The notes: a model not told the origin generated them from the sequence alone. A stretch of 64,000 bases of DNA from Aquabacterium humicola (GCF_030167915.1 NZ_JARGNB010000001.1:682001-746000), one strand, 5' to 3'. Numbered from the stretch's first letter, positions 1-8,955 are shown. Made by a program: numbers and translations.

Positions 1-3
1 GGC

Positions 4-741
4 GTGAAGCTGGCCATCGGGTCCGACGATGCGGGGACGTCGCCGCCGGCGAGCGCGGCAGCGGCGCACGTCGAGAACCTGCGGCTCGAGCTGCGGAGCT
101 TCGCCGCGCCCGCTGCACCCGCCACGGCCGCGCGCGCCGCCTGGCAGTTCGACACGCTGGCCGGCCTCGACGGCGAACTCCTCATCCACATCGACGATGC
201 GGTGTGGCAGCTGGATGCCGACGTGACCCTGCCGATCCGCCAGGGCGTGATCGACTTCAACCGGGTGACGGTCGAACATGCCGGCCCGGACTCGTCGATG
301 GGCCTGAGCCCGATGGGGCTGTACGTCGACGCGCCCAACGGCCGGCACTACCTCTACCTGTTCGACACCACGCACGTGCCCGGCGCGCGCTTCGAACGCC
401 GCGGGCTGCTCGGCGCGCTGGTCGCCGACCGCGGTGTGCTCGCGCTGCAGCCGCTGGCAGAGGCCATCGCCGGCGGCGCGACGATCGGCGAGGCGGCGAG
501 CCACGCGCAGGGCCTGCTGGCGCGCACCCGTATCGAGGGCCGGCTGCGGCTGGGCGACGGTGTGCTGCGCGGCGCGCTGGACGGACGGACCTTCGAACTG
601 ACGCTGAGCGCTGGCACGCCCGGGCACAACCGCGTCGAGCTGGATTCGGCAGCCGGTGGCGCGCTGGTGCTGCGCATGGCGGCGCTGTCCGCGACCTCGC
701 TGCACTGGGGGGCGCCGGGCGAGCCGGGACCGGGGCAGTAA
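4..741 (+). CDS. Unrecognised protein, possibly 5'-truncated by the window edge
   Basis: An open frame of about 245 residues begins at a GTG three bases inside the window, so the true start may lie upstream. I do not recognise the family. The middle part contains short alternating hydrophobic/polar stretches suggesting beta strands (LYVDAPNGRHYLYLFD near residues 106-121), and no signal peptide or membrane segment is visible in the part seen. It lies 35 bases upstream of the DUF3348 gene on the same strand, so it could be co-transcribed with the motor-like cluster. Codon use looks typical of the surrounding high-GC coding DNA. Confident that it is coding; function unknown. Confidence 0.6.
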   Translation: MKLAIGSDDAGTSPPASAAAAHVENLRLELRSFAAPAAPATAARAAWQFDTLAGLDGELLIHIDDAVWQLDADVTLPIRQGVIDFNRVTVEHAGPDSSMGLSPMGLYVDAPNGRHYLYLFDTTHVPGARFERRGLLGALVADRGVLALQPLAEAIAGGATIGEAASHAQGLLARTRIEGRLRLGDGVLRGALDGRTFELTLSAGTPGHNRVELDSAAGGALVLRMAALSATSLHWGAPGEPGPGQ

Positions 742-776
742 ACTGCCGGGTTTTTCGTTTCGGGACTGCCGACGCC

Positions 777-1655
777 ATGATGCGCGGGTCTTTCGCCGCG
801 CGTTCCGCTGAAGGGCGCGCCCTGACTGCGGGCTCCGCCAGTGTGGGGGCCCTTGCTGCCTGTCCTGCCCGCGCCGGGGGTGCGCCGCTCGTGCGCCTGC
901 TCGCCCGGCTGGCCGAGGCCGACATCGCCGAGCCCCGCCAGGCCTTCGCCGACCGCTTGAGCCAATGGCTGAGCTGGACCGATGCGATCGCCTTGTCGTC
1001 GGCGCTCGGTGCGCCGACGGCCGCGACGCCGATGCGCACCCGGGTTGTCGACGGGGCGTTCGCCCGCCAGCGCGATGCGCTGGTGCGGGCGATGCGCGAC
1101 GACGCGCCGCCGGAGCCGCGCCCGGGCGATCGTGCGCGCGCACCACGCGGCGTGCCGGCCCGCGCCGAGCCCGCGGAGACGGTGGCCGACTTCAGCAGCC
1201 ACCGCCGCCGCTACCTCGCGAAGCAGCAGGCGATGGAAGCCGGCGTCGCCGCGCTGCGCGAGGGCCTGCGCGCCGCGCTGGCGGCGCGGTCGCCGGACCT
1301 GGCAAAGCTGGCCGCGGTGGACGCGGTGATGGAACAGGTGCTCGGCGAGCGCGAGCGCGAGCTGCTGTCGCTGGTGCCGGTGGTGCTGGCGCAGCGCTTC
1401 GAGCGGCTGCGCCAGGACGAGCTGGCGGCGCGGGCGGCCCAGGGCGCGCACGACGCTGCGCCGCCGGACGACGGCTCGGCCGCGGCCGCGCCGGAGCCTC
1501 CCGATGCGGCGGCACCCGCGGCCACGCTGTCCGGCGCCTGGCTGGCCCGCTTTCGCAAGGACCTGCACGAGCTGCTGCAGGCCGAACTGGACCTTCGACT
1601 GCAACCGGTGGAGGGGCTGATCGACGCCCTGGCGTCCACCGGTGCAAGAACGTGA
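777..1655 (+). CDS. DUF3348 family protein, first gene of motor-like cluster
   Basis: Protein of about 292 residues, alpha-helical and Ala/Arg/Glu-rich, with no signal peptide or membrane segment, so probably cytoplasmic. It resembles the DUF3348 family, which in Burkholderiales I recall preceding a DUF802 protein, an OmpA-type protein and a DUF2894 protein; the same order is seen here. Recognisable stretches are DFSSHRRRYLAKQQAME in the middle and LARFRKDLHELLQAELDLRL near the C-terminus, both helix-forming. Two in-frame ATGs (777, 780) are possible starts. The next gene starts 17 bases after its stop. Function is unknown; position in the operon suggests a cytosolic partner of the ion-channel complex encoded downstream (inference). 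Confidence 0.75.
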   Translation: MMRGSFAARSAEGRALTAGSASVGALAACPARAGGAPLVRLLARLAEADIAEPRQAFADRLSQWLSWTDAIALSSALGAPTAATPMRTRVVDGAFARQRDALVRAMRDDAPPEPRPGDRARAPRGVPARAEPAETVADFSSHRRRYLAKQQAMEAGVAALREGLRAALAARSPDLAKLAAVDAVMEQVLGERERELLSLVPVVLAQRFERLRQDELAARAAQGAHDAAPPDDGSAAAAPEPPDAAAPAATLSGAWLARFRKDLHELLQAELDLRLQPVEGLIDALASTGART

Positions 1656-1671
1656 TGAGTGGGACCGCCCG

Positions 1672-3612
1672 ATGATGAGAACCCTGCAACTCGCCGCCTT
1701 CGCCGCCGGGCTCGCGCTGATCGGCTGGGTCGGCGCCGCCTATGTCGGCACGAACGCGCTGGCGCTGGCCGTGACCGCGGTCGTGGGCGCCTTCTTCGTC
1801 GCCGGCGGGCTCGAGCTGCTGCGCTTCCAGCGGGTGACGGCCCAGCTGGCCACCGCGGTCGACGCACTGCAGGCGCCGCCCGCCGACCTGCCGGCCTGGC
1901 TGGCGACACTGCCGGCACCGCTGCGCCAGGCGGTGCGGATGCGCATCGACGGCGAACGCGCCGCGCTGCCCGGGCCGGCGCTCGCCCCGTCGCTCACCGG
2001 CCTGCTGGTGCTGCTGGGCATGCTGGGCACCTTCCTCGGCATGGTGGTGACCCTGAACGGCACCGGCCTCGCGCTGCAGGGCGCGACCGACCTGGCGGCG
2101 ATCCGCGCGTCGCTGTCGGCGCCGGTGCAGGGCCTGGGGCTGGCCTTCGGCACGTCGATCGCCGGCGTCATGGCCTCGGCAATGCTGGGCCTGATGCTCG
2201 CGCTCGGCCGCCGCGAGCGGGGCCTCGTCGCGCACCGCCTCGACGCCGCCATCGCCACCACCTTGCGCGGCTTCACACCGGCGTTTCGGCGCGAACAGGC
2301 CTTCGTGCAAGTGTCCGCGCTGCTGCAGCGCCAGGCGGAGGCGATGCCGGCGCTGGTCGACCGGCTGCAGGCGATGATGGCCACGATCGAGCAGCAGCAG
2401 GGCCGGCTGGGCGAGCAGCTGGTGGCCGGCCAGGAGCGCTTCCACGGCCAGGCCGAAGCGGCCTACGGTGCGCTGGCGGCCTCGGTCGACCGGTCGCTGA
2501 AGACGAGCCTCGCGGACAGCGCTCGGCTCGCCGGCGAGGCGATGGCACCGATCGCCGAATCCGCGCTGGCCGGCATCGCGCGCGAGACGCGGGCGCTGCA
2601 GGCCGGCCTGGCGCAGGGCGCGCAGGCGCAGCTCGATGCGTTGTCGTCGCGTTTCGATGCGACGCTGCAGGCGCAGAGCGAACGCTGGCAGCGCCTGCTC
2701 GACGAGCAGCGCGACCGGCAGGCGGCGCAGGCGCGTGACGCCCGCACGGCGATCGAACAGACGGCCGCGGCCTTCGAGCAGCATGCCGCGGCCCTGCTGC
2801 GCGGCATCGCCGACGCGCAGTCGGCGTTGCAGGCGCAGGCTGCCGTGGCGGACGAACAGCGCCTCGCCGCCTGGACCGGCTCGCTGCAGGCGATCGCCGG
2901 ATCGCTGCAGCAGGATGCGCAGGCCGCCGGCGAGCGCGCCGCGCAGCGCGAGCAGCAGATCCTCTCGACGCTGCAGCAGACGGCGCAGGCCCTGTCGGCG
3001 CAGGCCGAGGCCCATGCGCAGGCCACGATCGCCGAGCTGTCGCGCCTGGTGCAGGCGGCATCCGAGGCGCCGCGCATCGCCGCCGAAGTGATCGCCGAGC
3101 TGCGCCAGAAGTTGAGCGACAGCATGGCGCGCGACAACACGATGCTCGAGGAACGTGGCCGCCTGCTCGACACGCTGGCGCAGTTGCTCGATGCGGTGAA
3201 CCATGCGTCCGGCGAGCAGCGCGCCGCGATCGACGCGCTGGTGGCCACCGCCGCCGAGCTGCTGCAGCGCGCCGGCGACCGCTTCGCGGAACAGGTGGAC
3301 GCCGAGGCCGGCCGCATCGCCGGCATCGCCGCGCAGATCACGGGCAGCGCGGTCGAGGTGGCGAGCCTGGGCGAAGTGTTCGGGCAGTCGGTGCAGCTGT
3401 TCGGCCACGCCAACGACAAGCTCGTCGCGCAGCTGCAGCGCATCGAGGGCACGCTGTCGAAGTCGATCGCGCGCAGCGACGAGCAACTCGCCTACTACGT
3501 CGCGCAGGCGCGCGAGGTCGTCGACCTCAGCATCCTGTCGCAGCAGCAGATCGTCGAGGACCTGCAGCGCGTGGCCGCGCAGCGGGGTGCGGCGGTGCCG
3601 AGCGAGGCCTGA
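1672..3612 (+). CDS. DUF802 protein: MotA/TolQ/ZorA-like channel with long coiled-coil tail
   Basis: About 646 residues. Hydrophobic segments lie near residues 4-24, 30-50, 106-128 and 155-178. The third carries LGMLGTFLGMVVTL and the fourth GLAFGTSIAGVMASAMLG, which match the TM3/TM4 signatures of the MotA/TolQ/ExbB proton-channel superfamily (LGLLGTVxG and the Ala/Ser/Gly-rich last helix). Residues from about 190 to the end form an uninterrupted Ala/Gln/Glu/Arg-rich helical tail, as in ZorA, where a long tail extends into the cytoplasm. ATG 1672 was chosen over GTG 1642 because the latter overlaps the previous gene. The stop is 5 bases before the OmpA-type gene. Channel assignment is by motif; ion and function are not known. 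Confidence 0.85.
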   Translation: MMRTLQLAAFAAGLALIGWVGAAYVGTNALALAVTAVVGAFFVAGGLELLRFQRVTAQLATAVDALQAPPADLPAWLATLPAPLRQAVRMRIDGERAALPGPALAPSLTGLLVLLGMLGTFLGMVVTLNGTGLALQGATDLAAIRASLSAPVQGLGLAFGTSIAGVMASAMLGLMLALGRRERGLVAHRLDAAIATTLRGFTPAFRREQAFVQVSALLQRQAEAMPALVDRLQAMMATIEQQQGRLGEQLVAGQERFHGQAEAAYGALAASVDRSLKTSLADSARLAGEAMAPIAESALAGIARETRALQAGLAQGAQAQLDALSSRFDATLQAQSERWQRLLDEQRDRQAAQARDARTAIEQTAAAFEQHAAALLRGIADAQSALQAQAAVADEQRLAAWTGSLQAIAGSLQQDAQAAGERAAQREQQILSTLQQTAQALSAQAEAHAQATIAELSRLVQAASEAPRIAAEVIAELRQKLSDSMARDNTMLEERGRLLDTLAQLLDAVNHASGEQRAAIDALVATAAELLQRAGDRFAEQVDAEAGRIAGIAAQITGSAVEVASLGEVFGQSVQLFGHANDKLVAQLQRIEGTLSKSIARSDEQLAYYVAQAREVVDLSILSQQQIVEDLQRVAAQRGAAVPSEA

Positions 3613-3617
3613 CGCGC

Positions 3618-4268
3618 ATGGTCGACGCGGAACACGGCGAAGGCGACGACGCGGCGGTGCCGGTCTGGGCCGCCTTCGGCGACCTGATGGCCGGCCTGCT
3701 CGGCGCGATCGTGCTGGTGCTGGCCTGCGTGATCGGCCTGCAGCTCGAGCTGACGACGAAGCTCGAGGCCGAGATGCAGCGCGCGCGGGCCGAAGCCCAG
3801 CGGCGCGAGGCACTGGAGAAGGCGCTAGCCGGCCCGCTGGCCGCCGGCCGGGTGACGCTGGCCGACGGCCGCATCGGCATCAGCGGCAGCGTGCTGTTCG
3901 CCTTCGGCTCGGCCGAGCTGGCGCCCGAAGGCCGGCAACTGCTGCGCAGCCTGGCCGTGCCGCTGTCGACGTACCTGAAGTCGCGCGACGAGATCCTGAT
4001 GGTCAGCGGCTTCACCGACGACCGCCAGGTGCGCGGCGGCAGCGACCGCTTCGCCGACAACTGGGAGCTCTCGGCGCAGCGCGCGCTGACGGTGGTGCGC
4101 TCGCTGATCGAGGAAGGCGTGCCCTCGTCGACAGTGTTCGCCGCGGCCTTCGGCTCGGAGCAGCCGGTGGCGTCGAACGGCGATGCCGAAGGCCGCTCGA
4201 AGAACCGCCGCGTCGAGATGGCGCCGACCGCGCGGCCGACCCGTGACGGAGCGAAGCCGCGTGAATGA
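3618..4268 (+). CDS. OmpA/MotB/ZorB-like peptidoglycan-binding stator protein
   Basis: 216 residues. A short cytoplasmic N-terminus leads into one membrane helix (about residues 15-43) containing FGDLMAGLLGAIVLVL, with Asp22 placed like the proton-carrying Asp of MotB and ZorB. A short coiled-coil linker (45-72) precedes an OmpA-C domain: FAFGSAEL (94-101), GFTDD (131-135), NWELSAQRA (148-156) and NRRVEM, the usual peptidoglycan-binding pattern. With the preceding channel protein it would form a two-component ion-driven stator (established for MotAB/ExbBD/ZorAB; inferred here). It starts 5 bases after the upstream stop and overlaps the next start by 8 bases, implying tight translational coupling. 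Confidence 0.88.
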   Translation: MVDAEHGEGDDAAVPVWAAFGDLMAGLLGAIVLVLACVIGLQLELTTKLEAEMQRARAEAQRREALEKALAGPLAAGRVTLADGRIGISGSVLFAFGSAELAPEGRQLLRSLAVPLSTYLKSRDEILMVSGFTDDRQVRGGSDRFADNWELSAQRALTVVRSLIEEGVPSSTVFAAAFGSEQPVASNGDAEGRSKNRRVEMAPTARPTRDGAKPRE

Positions 4269-4803
4269 GCCGGCCTCCCTGCGCGAGCGGCTGATCGAGG
4301 CGATCGAGCGGCGCGCCGCGCTGCAGGACGACGCGGTGCGGCACGTGCTCAAGCGGCGCCTGGCCGCTCTCATAGAGAGTTATGACGCGGCGCCGGCCGC
4401 CGCGCCTGCCGATGCCCCTACCGCTGCCGCGATGGATGCCGCCGGCACCGCCGCCGATGGCGCCGCCCCCGGGCCGTTGCGCGCACTGATCGACCGGCTC
4501 GATGCCCATGCCGCCACGCGCGGGCGGACCCGCGTGGCGCTGGACGGCGCGCCGTCGCCTATGCCGGCCGCCGAGCCCGAGGTGCTGCGCACGCTGCGCC
4601 GCACCTGGTCGACGCTGCAGGCGGAGCAGCGGCTGACGCAATCGCTGGCCAGGCTGCCGGAGAACGCCGGTCCGCTCAATTCCCACCACCTGGTGCACCG
4701 CGCGCTGACGCTGATGCGCGAGCAGTCGCCCGAGTACCTGAGCCGCTTCGTCGGCTACGTCGATGCGCTGCTGTGGCTGGATGCGCTGAACGAAGGCCGC
4801 TGA
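4261..4803 (+). CDS. DUF2894 family protein, last gene of motor-like cluster
   Basis: About 180 residues, soluble. An N-terminal helical segment (LRERLIEAIERRAALQDD) is followed by a low-complexity Ala/Pro linker (about 44-70) and a conserved C-terminal helical domain with SHHLVHRALTLMREQSPEYL and FVGYVDALLWLDALNE. These C-terminal features fit DUF2894. The GTG start at 4261 overlaps the end of the OmpA-type gene by 8 bases and has a GGAG at 4248-4251. It closes the four-gene operon; the convergent DNA ligase gene ends 10 bases further on. No biochemical role is known to me. The arrangement suggests a cytosolic partner of the motor complex (inference). Confidence 0.75.
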   Translation: MNEPASLRERLIEAIERRAALQDDAVRHVLKRRLAALIESYDAAPAAAPADAPTAAAMDAAGTAADGAAPGPLRALIDRLDAHAATRGRTRVALDGAPSPMPAAEPEVLRTLRRTWSTLQAEQRLTQSLARLPENAGPLNSHHLVHRALTLMREQSPEYLSRFVGYVDALLWLDALNEGR

Positions 4804-4813
4804 ACGCCTCGGC

Positions 4814-6385
4814 TCAGCCCGGCGCGCCCTCGCGCGCGGCCTGCGCCTCGAAGATCGCGCGCACCGTCGCGATCGCATCGGCGTCGTCGGGCCGCTTGTC
4901 CGGCCGGTAGCCCTTCACTCGCGCGAAGCGCAGCGCGAGGCCGCCGGGATACTGCGGGCTCTTCTGCAGGTCGTTGAACGCGATCTCGACGACCAGCTCG
5001 GGCCGCACGTGCACGGTGATGCCGTCGCGGTGCGTCTCGCGCGCCAGCAGCTCGGCGGTCTGCCATGCCAGCAGCGCGTCGGTCATGCCCTTGAAGGTCT
5101 TGCCCAGCATCACCCAGCCGCCGGTATCCGGATCGCGCGCGCCCAGGTGCAGGTTCGACAGCCAGCCCTTGCGCCGGCCGTGGCCCCATTCGGCGGCCAG
5201 CACGACGAGGTCCAGCGTGTGCGTGCGCTTGACCTTCAGCCAGCTTGCGCCGCGGCTGCCGGCTTCATAGGCCGCGTCGAGCGCCTTGGCCATCACGCCC
5301 TCGTGTCCGCGCGCGAGCGCATCGGCGTAGAAGTCCTCCGCGGCCGCGACGTCGGCGGTGACGAGGCGCGGGATCACCAGCGCCGCGGGCAGCGCGCGGG
5401 TCAGCGCATCGAAGCGCTCGCGGCCCGGGCGGTCGATCAGCGGCGTGCCGTCGAGGTGCAGGCAGTCGAAGAAGATCACCGCCAGCGGCAGCTCGGCCCG
5501 CAGCCGCTCGACATCGAGCTTGCGGCCGAAGCGGCGCATCGTCTGCTGGAAGGGCAGCGGGGCGCCGGCGGCATCGAGCGCGATCGCCTCGCCGTCGAGC
5601 ACCAGCTCGCGCGCCGGCAGCGCCCGCACGGCCTCGAACACCTCCGGCACCGACGCGGTGACGTCGTTGAGGTTGCGGGTGTAGACGGCGATGCGCTCGC
5701 CCGCGTCGTCCATCGACTTGTGCACCTGCACGCGGGCACCGTCGAGCTTCCATTCGATGGCCGCGGTGCCGAGCTGGGCCATCGCGTCGGCGATGTCCTC
5801 GGCCGGGCTCGCGAGCATCGGCTGCAGCGGGCGGTGCAGCGCAAGGCCGAAGCGCGCAAGACCGGCGGCGCCCTCGGCGAGCGCGGTGCGGGCGGTCACG
5901 ACCAGCGAGCCGGAGAACATCGATGCGCGCCGCACGTCCGCCACCGGCACGTCGGCCGCGGTGGCGATCGCATCGACCATCACGCCTTCGAGCGCCCCCT
6001 GGCGCAGCTCGCCGACCAGCAGGCGCAGCAGGAAGTCCTGCTCGGCCGCGGTGGCGCGGGCGAACAGGTCGTGCAGCACTGCGGCGCGCGCCGCGGCCGA
6101 GCCCTTGCCGCTGGTTGCCGCGATGCGCGTCAGCGCGGCATCGACGTCCAGCAGGCTCAGCGAGGAGTCGGTCGCCGGCGTGCCGCGCTGCGCGGCGAGC
6201 GTCGTCCAGCCGAGGCCGATGCGGCCCTGGCGGATCTCGCCGGACAGGAAGGCGACGGCGATGTCGATCTCGTCCTCGCGCGCGTCGCGCAGCAGGCCGG
6301 CGATCGCGTCGCGCTTCGCGATCCGGCTGCGCGTCGATGCGGCGGCCGACGAGGTCTCGACGAGGTGGCTGAGCGCGAGTGCCAT
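4814..6385 (-). CDS. ATP-dependent DNA ligase
   Basis: About 523 residues; seals nicks in duplex DNA through an enzyme-AMP intermediate. An N-terminal helical DNA-binding domain (1-190) precedes the nucleotidyltransferase core: EWKLDGARVQVHK with nucleophile Lys213, then YTRNLND, VLDGEAIAL, FFDCLHLDG, EGVMAK and SWLKVKR, covering the covalent-catalysis motifs. A C-terminal OB-like region follows. The N-terminal layout recalls the LigB group of actinobacteria more than LigD or the short periplasmic-type Lig of proteobacteria. ATG 6385 begins the recognisable domain; longer upstream extensions overlap the divergent gene. No Ku, LigD or nuclease partner is nearby. Enzyme class sure, physiological role uncertain. 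Confidence 0.92.
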   Translation of the reverse strand: MALALSHLVETSSAAASTRSRIAKRDAIAGLLRDAREDEIDIAVAFLSGEIRQGRIGLGWTTLAAQRGTPATDSSLSLLDVDAALTRIAATSGKGSAAARAAVLHDLFARATAAEQDFLLRLLVGELRQGALEGVMVDAIATAADVPVADVRRASMFSGSLVVTARTALAEGAAGLARFGLALHRPLQPMLASPAEDIADAMAQLGTAAIEWKLDGARVQVHKSMDDAGERIAVYTRNLNDVTASVPEVFEAVRALPARELVLDGEAIALDAAGAPLPFQQTMRRFGRKLDVERLRAELPLAVIFFDCLHLDGTPLIDRPGRERFDALTRALPAALVIPRLVTADVAAAEDFYADALARGHEGVMAKALDAAYEAGSRGASWLKVKRTHTLDLVVLAAEWGHGRRKGWLSNLHLGARDPDTGGWVMLGKTFKGMTDALLAWQTAELLARETHRDGITVHVRPELVVEIAFNDLQKSPQYPGGLALRFARVKGYRPDKRPDDADAIATVRAIFEAQAAREGAPG

Positions 6386-6464
6386 GCGGCCATTGTGGGC
6401 GGGCGATGCGTCGCCGCTAGCATCCGGCGTTCCCGCCGACAGCTTTCCCACGGAGACACCACCC

Positions 6465-7163
6465 ATGCGGATACGCGACATGAACTGGATGCAGGTCGAG
6501 GCCCTGCTGAAGACCGGCGAGGACCGGGTGGTGCTGCCGCTGGGCAGCATCGAGCAGCATGCCTGGCTGTCGCTGGCGGTCGACGCGCTGCTGGCCGAAG
6601 CGGTGGCGGTGGACGCGGCCGAGCCGCTCGGCGTGCCGGTGTTCGCGGCGCAGCCCTATGGCTACACGCCGACCTACATGGCCTTTCCGGGCACGGTGAC
6701 GCTGAAGCTGGCCACCTTGCTGGCGGTGCTGGGCGACATCGTCGAGTCGCTGCATCACCACGGCTTCCGCCGCGTGCTGGTCGTCAACGGTCATGGCGGC
6801 AACTCGGCCGGGGCATCGCTCGCGCAGGAGCTGATGGCGCGGCTGCCGGGGCTGAAGCTGCGCTGGCACAACTGGTGGTCGGCGCCGAAGACGTGGGCCT
6901 TCGTGCAGGCGCAGGACCGCGAGGCCTCGCACGCGTCGTGGATGGAGAACTTCGCCAGCACCCGGCTGGCGGGCGTCGTGCCGCCGACCGCGCCGAAGCC
7001 GCTGGTCGACTACGCCCGCATGGCGCTGATGGACCCGGTGGACAAGCGTGCCTACCTCGGCGACGGCTGTTATGGCGGGCGCTACGAGGTCCCGGCGGAG
7101 GTGAGCGATCAGCTGTGGCGCATCGCGGTCGACGAGACGCGCGCCGCGCTGCGCGACTGGTAG
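6465..7163 (+). CDS. Creatininase-family amidohydrolase
   Basis: 232 residues. The N-terminal [17 protein letters not shown] carries the Glu-His-Asp metal ligands of the creatinine amidohydrolase fold, and [11 protein letters not shown] is the second signature. The family hydrolyses cyclic or linear amides (creatinine, or formamide intermediates such as those handled by ArfB/MftE-type members); the substrate here cannot be told from sequence. ATG 6465 has GGAGA at 6452-6456. It is divergent from the DNA ligase with an 79-base gap that could hold both promoters. No creatine or hydantoin catabolic neighbours are present, so it should be called a family member only. Confidence 0.85.
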   Translation: MRIRDMNWMQVEALLKTGEDRVVLPLGSIEQHAWLSLAVDALLAEAVAVDAAEPLGVPVFAAQPYGYTPTYMAFPGTVTLKLATLLAVLGDIVESLHHHGFRRVLVVNGHGGNSAGASLAQELMARLPGLKLRWHNWWSAPKTWAFVQAQDREASHASWMENFASTRLAGVVPPTAPKPLVDYARMALMDPVDKRAYLGDGCYGGRYEVPAEVSDQLWRIAVDETRAALRDW

Positions 7164-7218
7164 GCGCGAGGCGCGATGGCCGCCGGCGGCGGCCCCTCAG
7201 TTGCCCGTCAGTGGCCCG

Positions 7219-7773
7219 TCAGTTGCGCGGCGCGCTGCTGACCGGCGAGATGCCGATCGACGTGTCGCTCGATTGCGCCTTGCCGGCGGCAGTGGACGCC
7301 TCGACCGCGGCGCGCTGTTCGGCGTGGGTGCAGTCGTCGACGACACGCTGGCCGATCTTGGAGTTCATCAGCATGGACTTCGACGGGATCTGGATCCAGA
7401 CCATGCCGTTCTTCTTGTCCTCCAACCGCACCGCGCCGGTCGTCGTTTCCTGCGGAACCATGCGGTAGGTGACCTTCTTGAAGGTCAGGTTGAAGTGGCC
7501 GGCGTGGTTCGCGACCGGCTCCACCGCGATGGTCTGCTTGAACTCGCAGGCGGCATCGCCCGTCAGCACGCGCGAGGCGACGGCCAGCTGCGCTTCGGTG
7601 GCGGGCTCGGCCACCTCGGGGGCGGGTTTGGCGGCCACCGCCGCGGGCTTCTTCGCCGCGGACTTGGCGGCGGCCGGCGACTCGCCGGCCGCCTGCGCCG
7701 CGCCGGTCAGCAGGATGGACAGGGTGGACAGGGCCAGGGCGGCTCGCGGCAGGCGGGGGGCGAAGCGGATCAT
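7219..7773 (-). CDS. Exported hypothetical protein
   Basis: About 184 residues. The N-terminus ([17 protein letters not shown] followed by a hydrophobic run and an AQAAG-like cleavage site) is a signal peptide, so the protein is periplasmic or secreted. A Lys/Ala/Pro-rich linker precedes a conserved-looking core with [40 protein letters not shown] and [15 protein letters not shown]; two cysteines may form a disulphide. Similar proteins occur in Burkholderiales as uncharacterised periplasmic proteins (from memory). ATG 7773 gives the best signal peptide; a GTG at 7788 is an alternative. It stands alone between a creatininase-family gene and the CitE-like gene. Function unknown. Confidence 0.75.
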   Translation of the reverse strand: MIRFAPRLPRAALALSTLSILLTGAAQAAGESPAAAKSAAKKPAAVAAKPAPEVAEPATEAQLAVASRVLTGDAACEFKQTIAVEPVANHAGHFNLTFKKVTYRMVPQETTTGAVRLEDKKNGMVWIQIPSKSMLMNSKIGQRVVDDCTHAEQRAAVEASTAAGKAQSSDTSIGISPVSSAPRN

Positions 7774-7935
7774 CGGTACAGCGCTCACTTTCGTGAAGAA
7801 AGCCCAAGCCGCGTGCAGGTCCGATGGACCCGGAACGGGACGACGGGGTGCCGCATTTTGCGGCGCGAGGGGCCCACGCCGGTGTCAGTGAAAGCCAGCA
7901 CTGCAACGGCCGGCAAGGGACCCGCAAAAACCGAC

Positions 7936-8955
7936 TTAGTTCCTTGTGGCGCCGAAGAAGGCCTGTTCAGCTTCGGCCGGCAGCGGCTGTCCGGTGCGGC
8001 GCGCGCGCTGCAGCAGCTGCCAGTAGTAGCGGTAGCTGGCGCGGTCGTGCAGCGTGTCGGCGCCGCCGCGGTGGCGGTGGCGGATCGGCGCCCAGCTCGC
8101 GCCTTGAGCCGCGCCGAGGATCTCGATCGCCTCGTCGATCTCGGCGACGCTGGGCGCGAAGGCCTCGACGATCGGCTCGATCTGGTCCGGGTGGATGCTC
8201 CACATGCGCGTGTAGCCGAACTCGCGGGCGGCGCGCGAGGCTGCCGCGCCCAGCGCCTTCTGGTCCTTGAACTCGGTGACCACGCAGTGCGAGGGCACGA
8301 TGGCCGCGGCATGGCAGGCGGCCGCGATCTCGAGCTTCGCGCGCACCACCAGCGGATGCTCGAACTGCCCCCTGACCGTCATCGCCGACTGCGGGATCGC
8401 CCCGCGGTGCGCCGAGACGAAGTCCATCAGCCCGAAGGACAGCGACTCGAGGCGCGGCAGCGCCGCGATGGCCATCACGTCGCGCAGCGCGCCGTGGGTC
8501 TCGATCAGCATGTGCAGCGGCAGCTGCGCGCCGCGGCCGGTGCGTGCGATGACCCGCTCGACCGCGGCGATCGCCGCCTGCGCGTCGGCCAGGTGGCGCG
8601 GCTTCGGGATCATCAGGTAGGCCAGGCGGTCGCCGGCGCGGCCGATCAGCGTCTCGAGGTCGCCTTCGAAGGCCGGGTGGTCCACCGGGTGCGCGCGGGC
8701 GCCGACGCGGCCGAAGTTGTTCTCGGTCGACATCACCAGCTCGGCGACCATCTCCGCGTGCCGGGCCTCGGCGCCGACCGGCGCGCCGTCCTCGCAATCG
8801 AGCGTGACGTCGAACACCGGCCCCAGCGTCGCCTGCAGCGCGAGGCTCTTGTGCATGCGGGCCTCGACGCCGCAGTAGTGGTCGCAGACGGCCAAGTCGG
8901 GCGCGGCGTCGCCCTCGTCGAACAGCACGTCGTGGGGCAGGGTGGGGGAGCTCAT
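7936..8955 (-). CDS. HpcH/HpaI (CitE-like) CoA-ester lyase
   Basis: 339 residues of the citrate lyase beta/malyl-CoA lyase family, a TIM barrel that cleaves or forms C-C bonds next to CoA thioesters with Mg2+. Visible signatures are [12 protein letters not shown] (about 48-59), the metal-binding Glu in [12 protein letters not shown], and [11 protein letters not shown]. Possible substrates are L-malyl-CoA, beta-methylmalyl-CoA or citramalyl-CoA; sequence alone does not decide. It lies 113 bases downstream of mdh on the same strand, separated by a strong terminator-like hairpin, so it probably has its own promoter or is read through at low level. The malate/TCA context fits a malyl-CoA-type role (inference). 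Confidence 0.85.
   Translation of the reverse strand: MSSPTLPHDVLFDEGDAAPDLAVCDHYCGVEARMHKSLALQATLGPVFDVTLDCEDGAPVGAEARHAEMVAELVMSTENNFGRVGARAHPVDHPAFEGDLETLIGRAGDRLAYLMIPKPRHLADAQAAIAAVERVIARTGRGAQLPLHMLIETHGALRDVMAIAALPRLESLSFGLMDFVSAHRGAIPQSAMTVRGQFEHPLVVRAKLEIAAACHAAAIVPSHCVVTEFKDQKALGAAASRAAREFGYTRMWSIHPDQIEPIVEAFAPSVAEIDEAIEILGAAQGASWAPIRHRHRGGADTLHDRASYRYYWQLLQRARRTGQPLPAEAEQAFFGATRN

Noticed and set aside
1192-3813. Long minus-strand open frame opposite the DUF3348-DUF802 genes
   Set aside because: It is antisense to two genes with clear family features and its translation is Arg/Gln/Leu low complexity; typical of shadow frames in GC-rich DNA.
777-4803. Calling the motor-like cluster a Zorya system
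   Set aside because: Only the ZorA/ZorB-like pair is present. No ZorC, ZorD helicase or ZorE nuclease is encoded, and the partners are DUF3348 and DUF2894, so it is reported as a related but distinct arrangement.
4814-6550. Upstream-extended start of the DNA ligase at 6550
   Set aside because: It would overlap the divergent creatininase gene and its ribosome site, and the extra residues show no family similarity.
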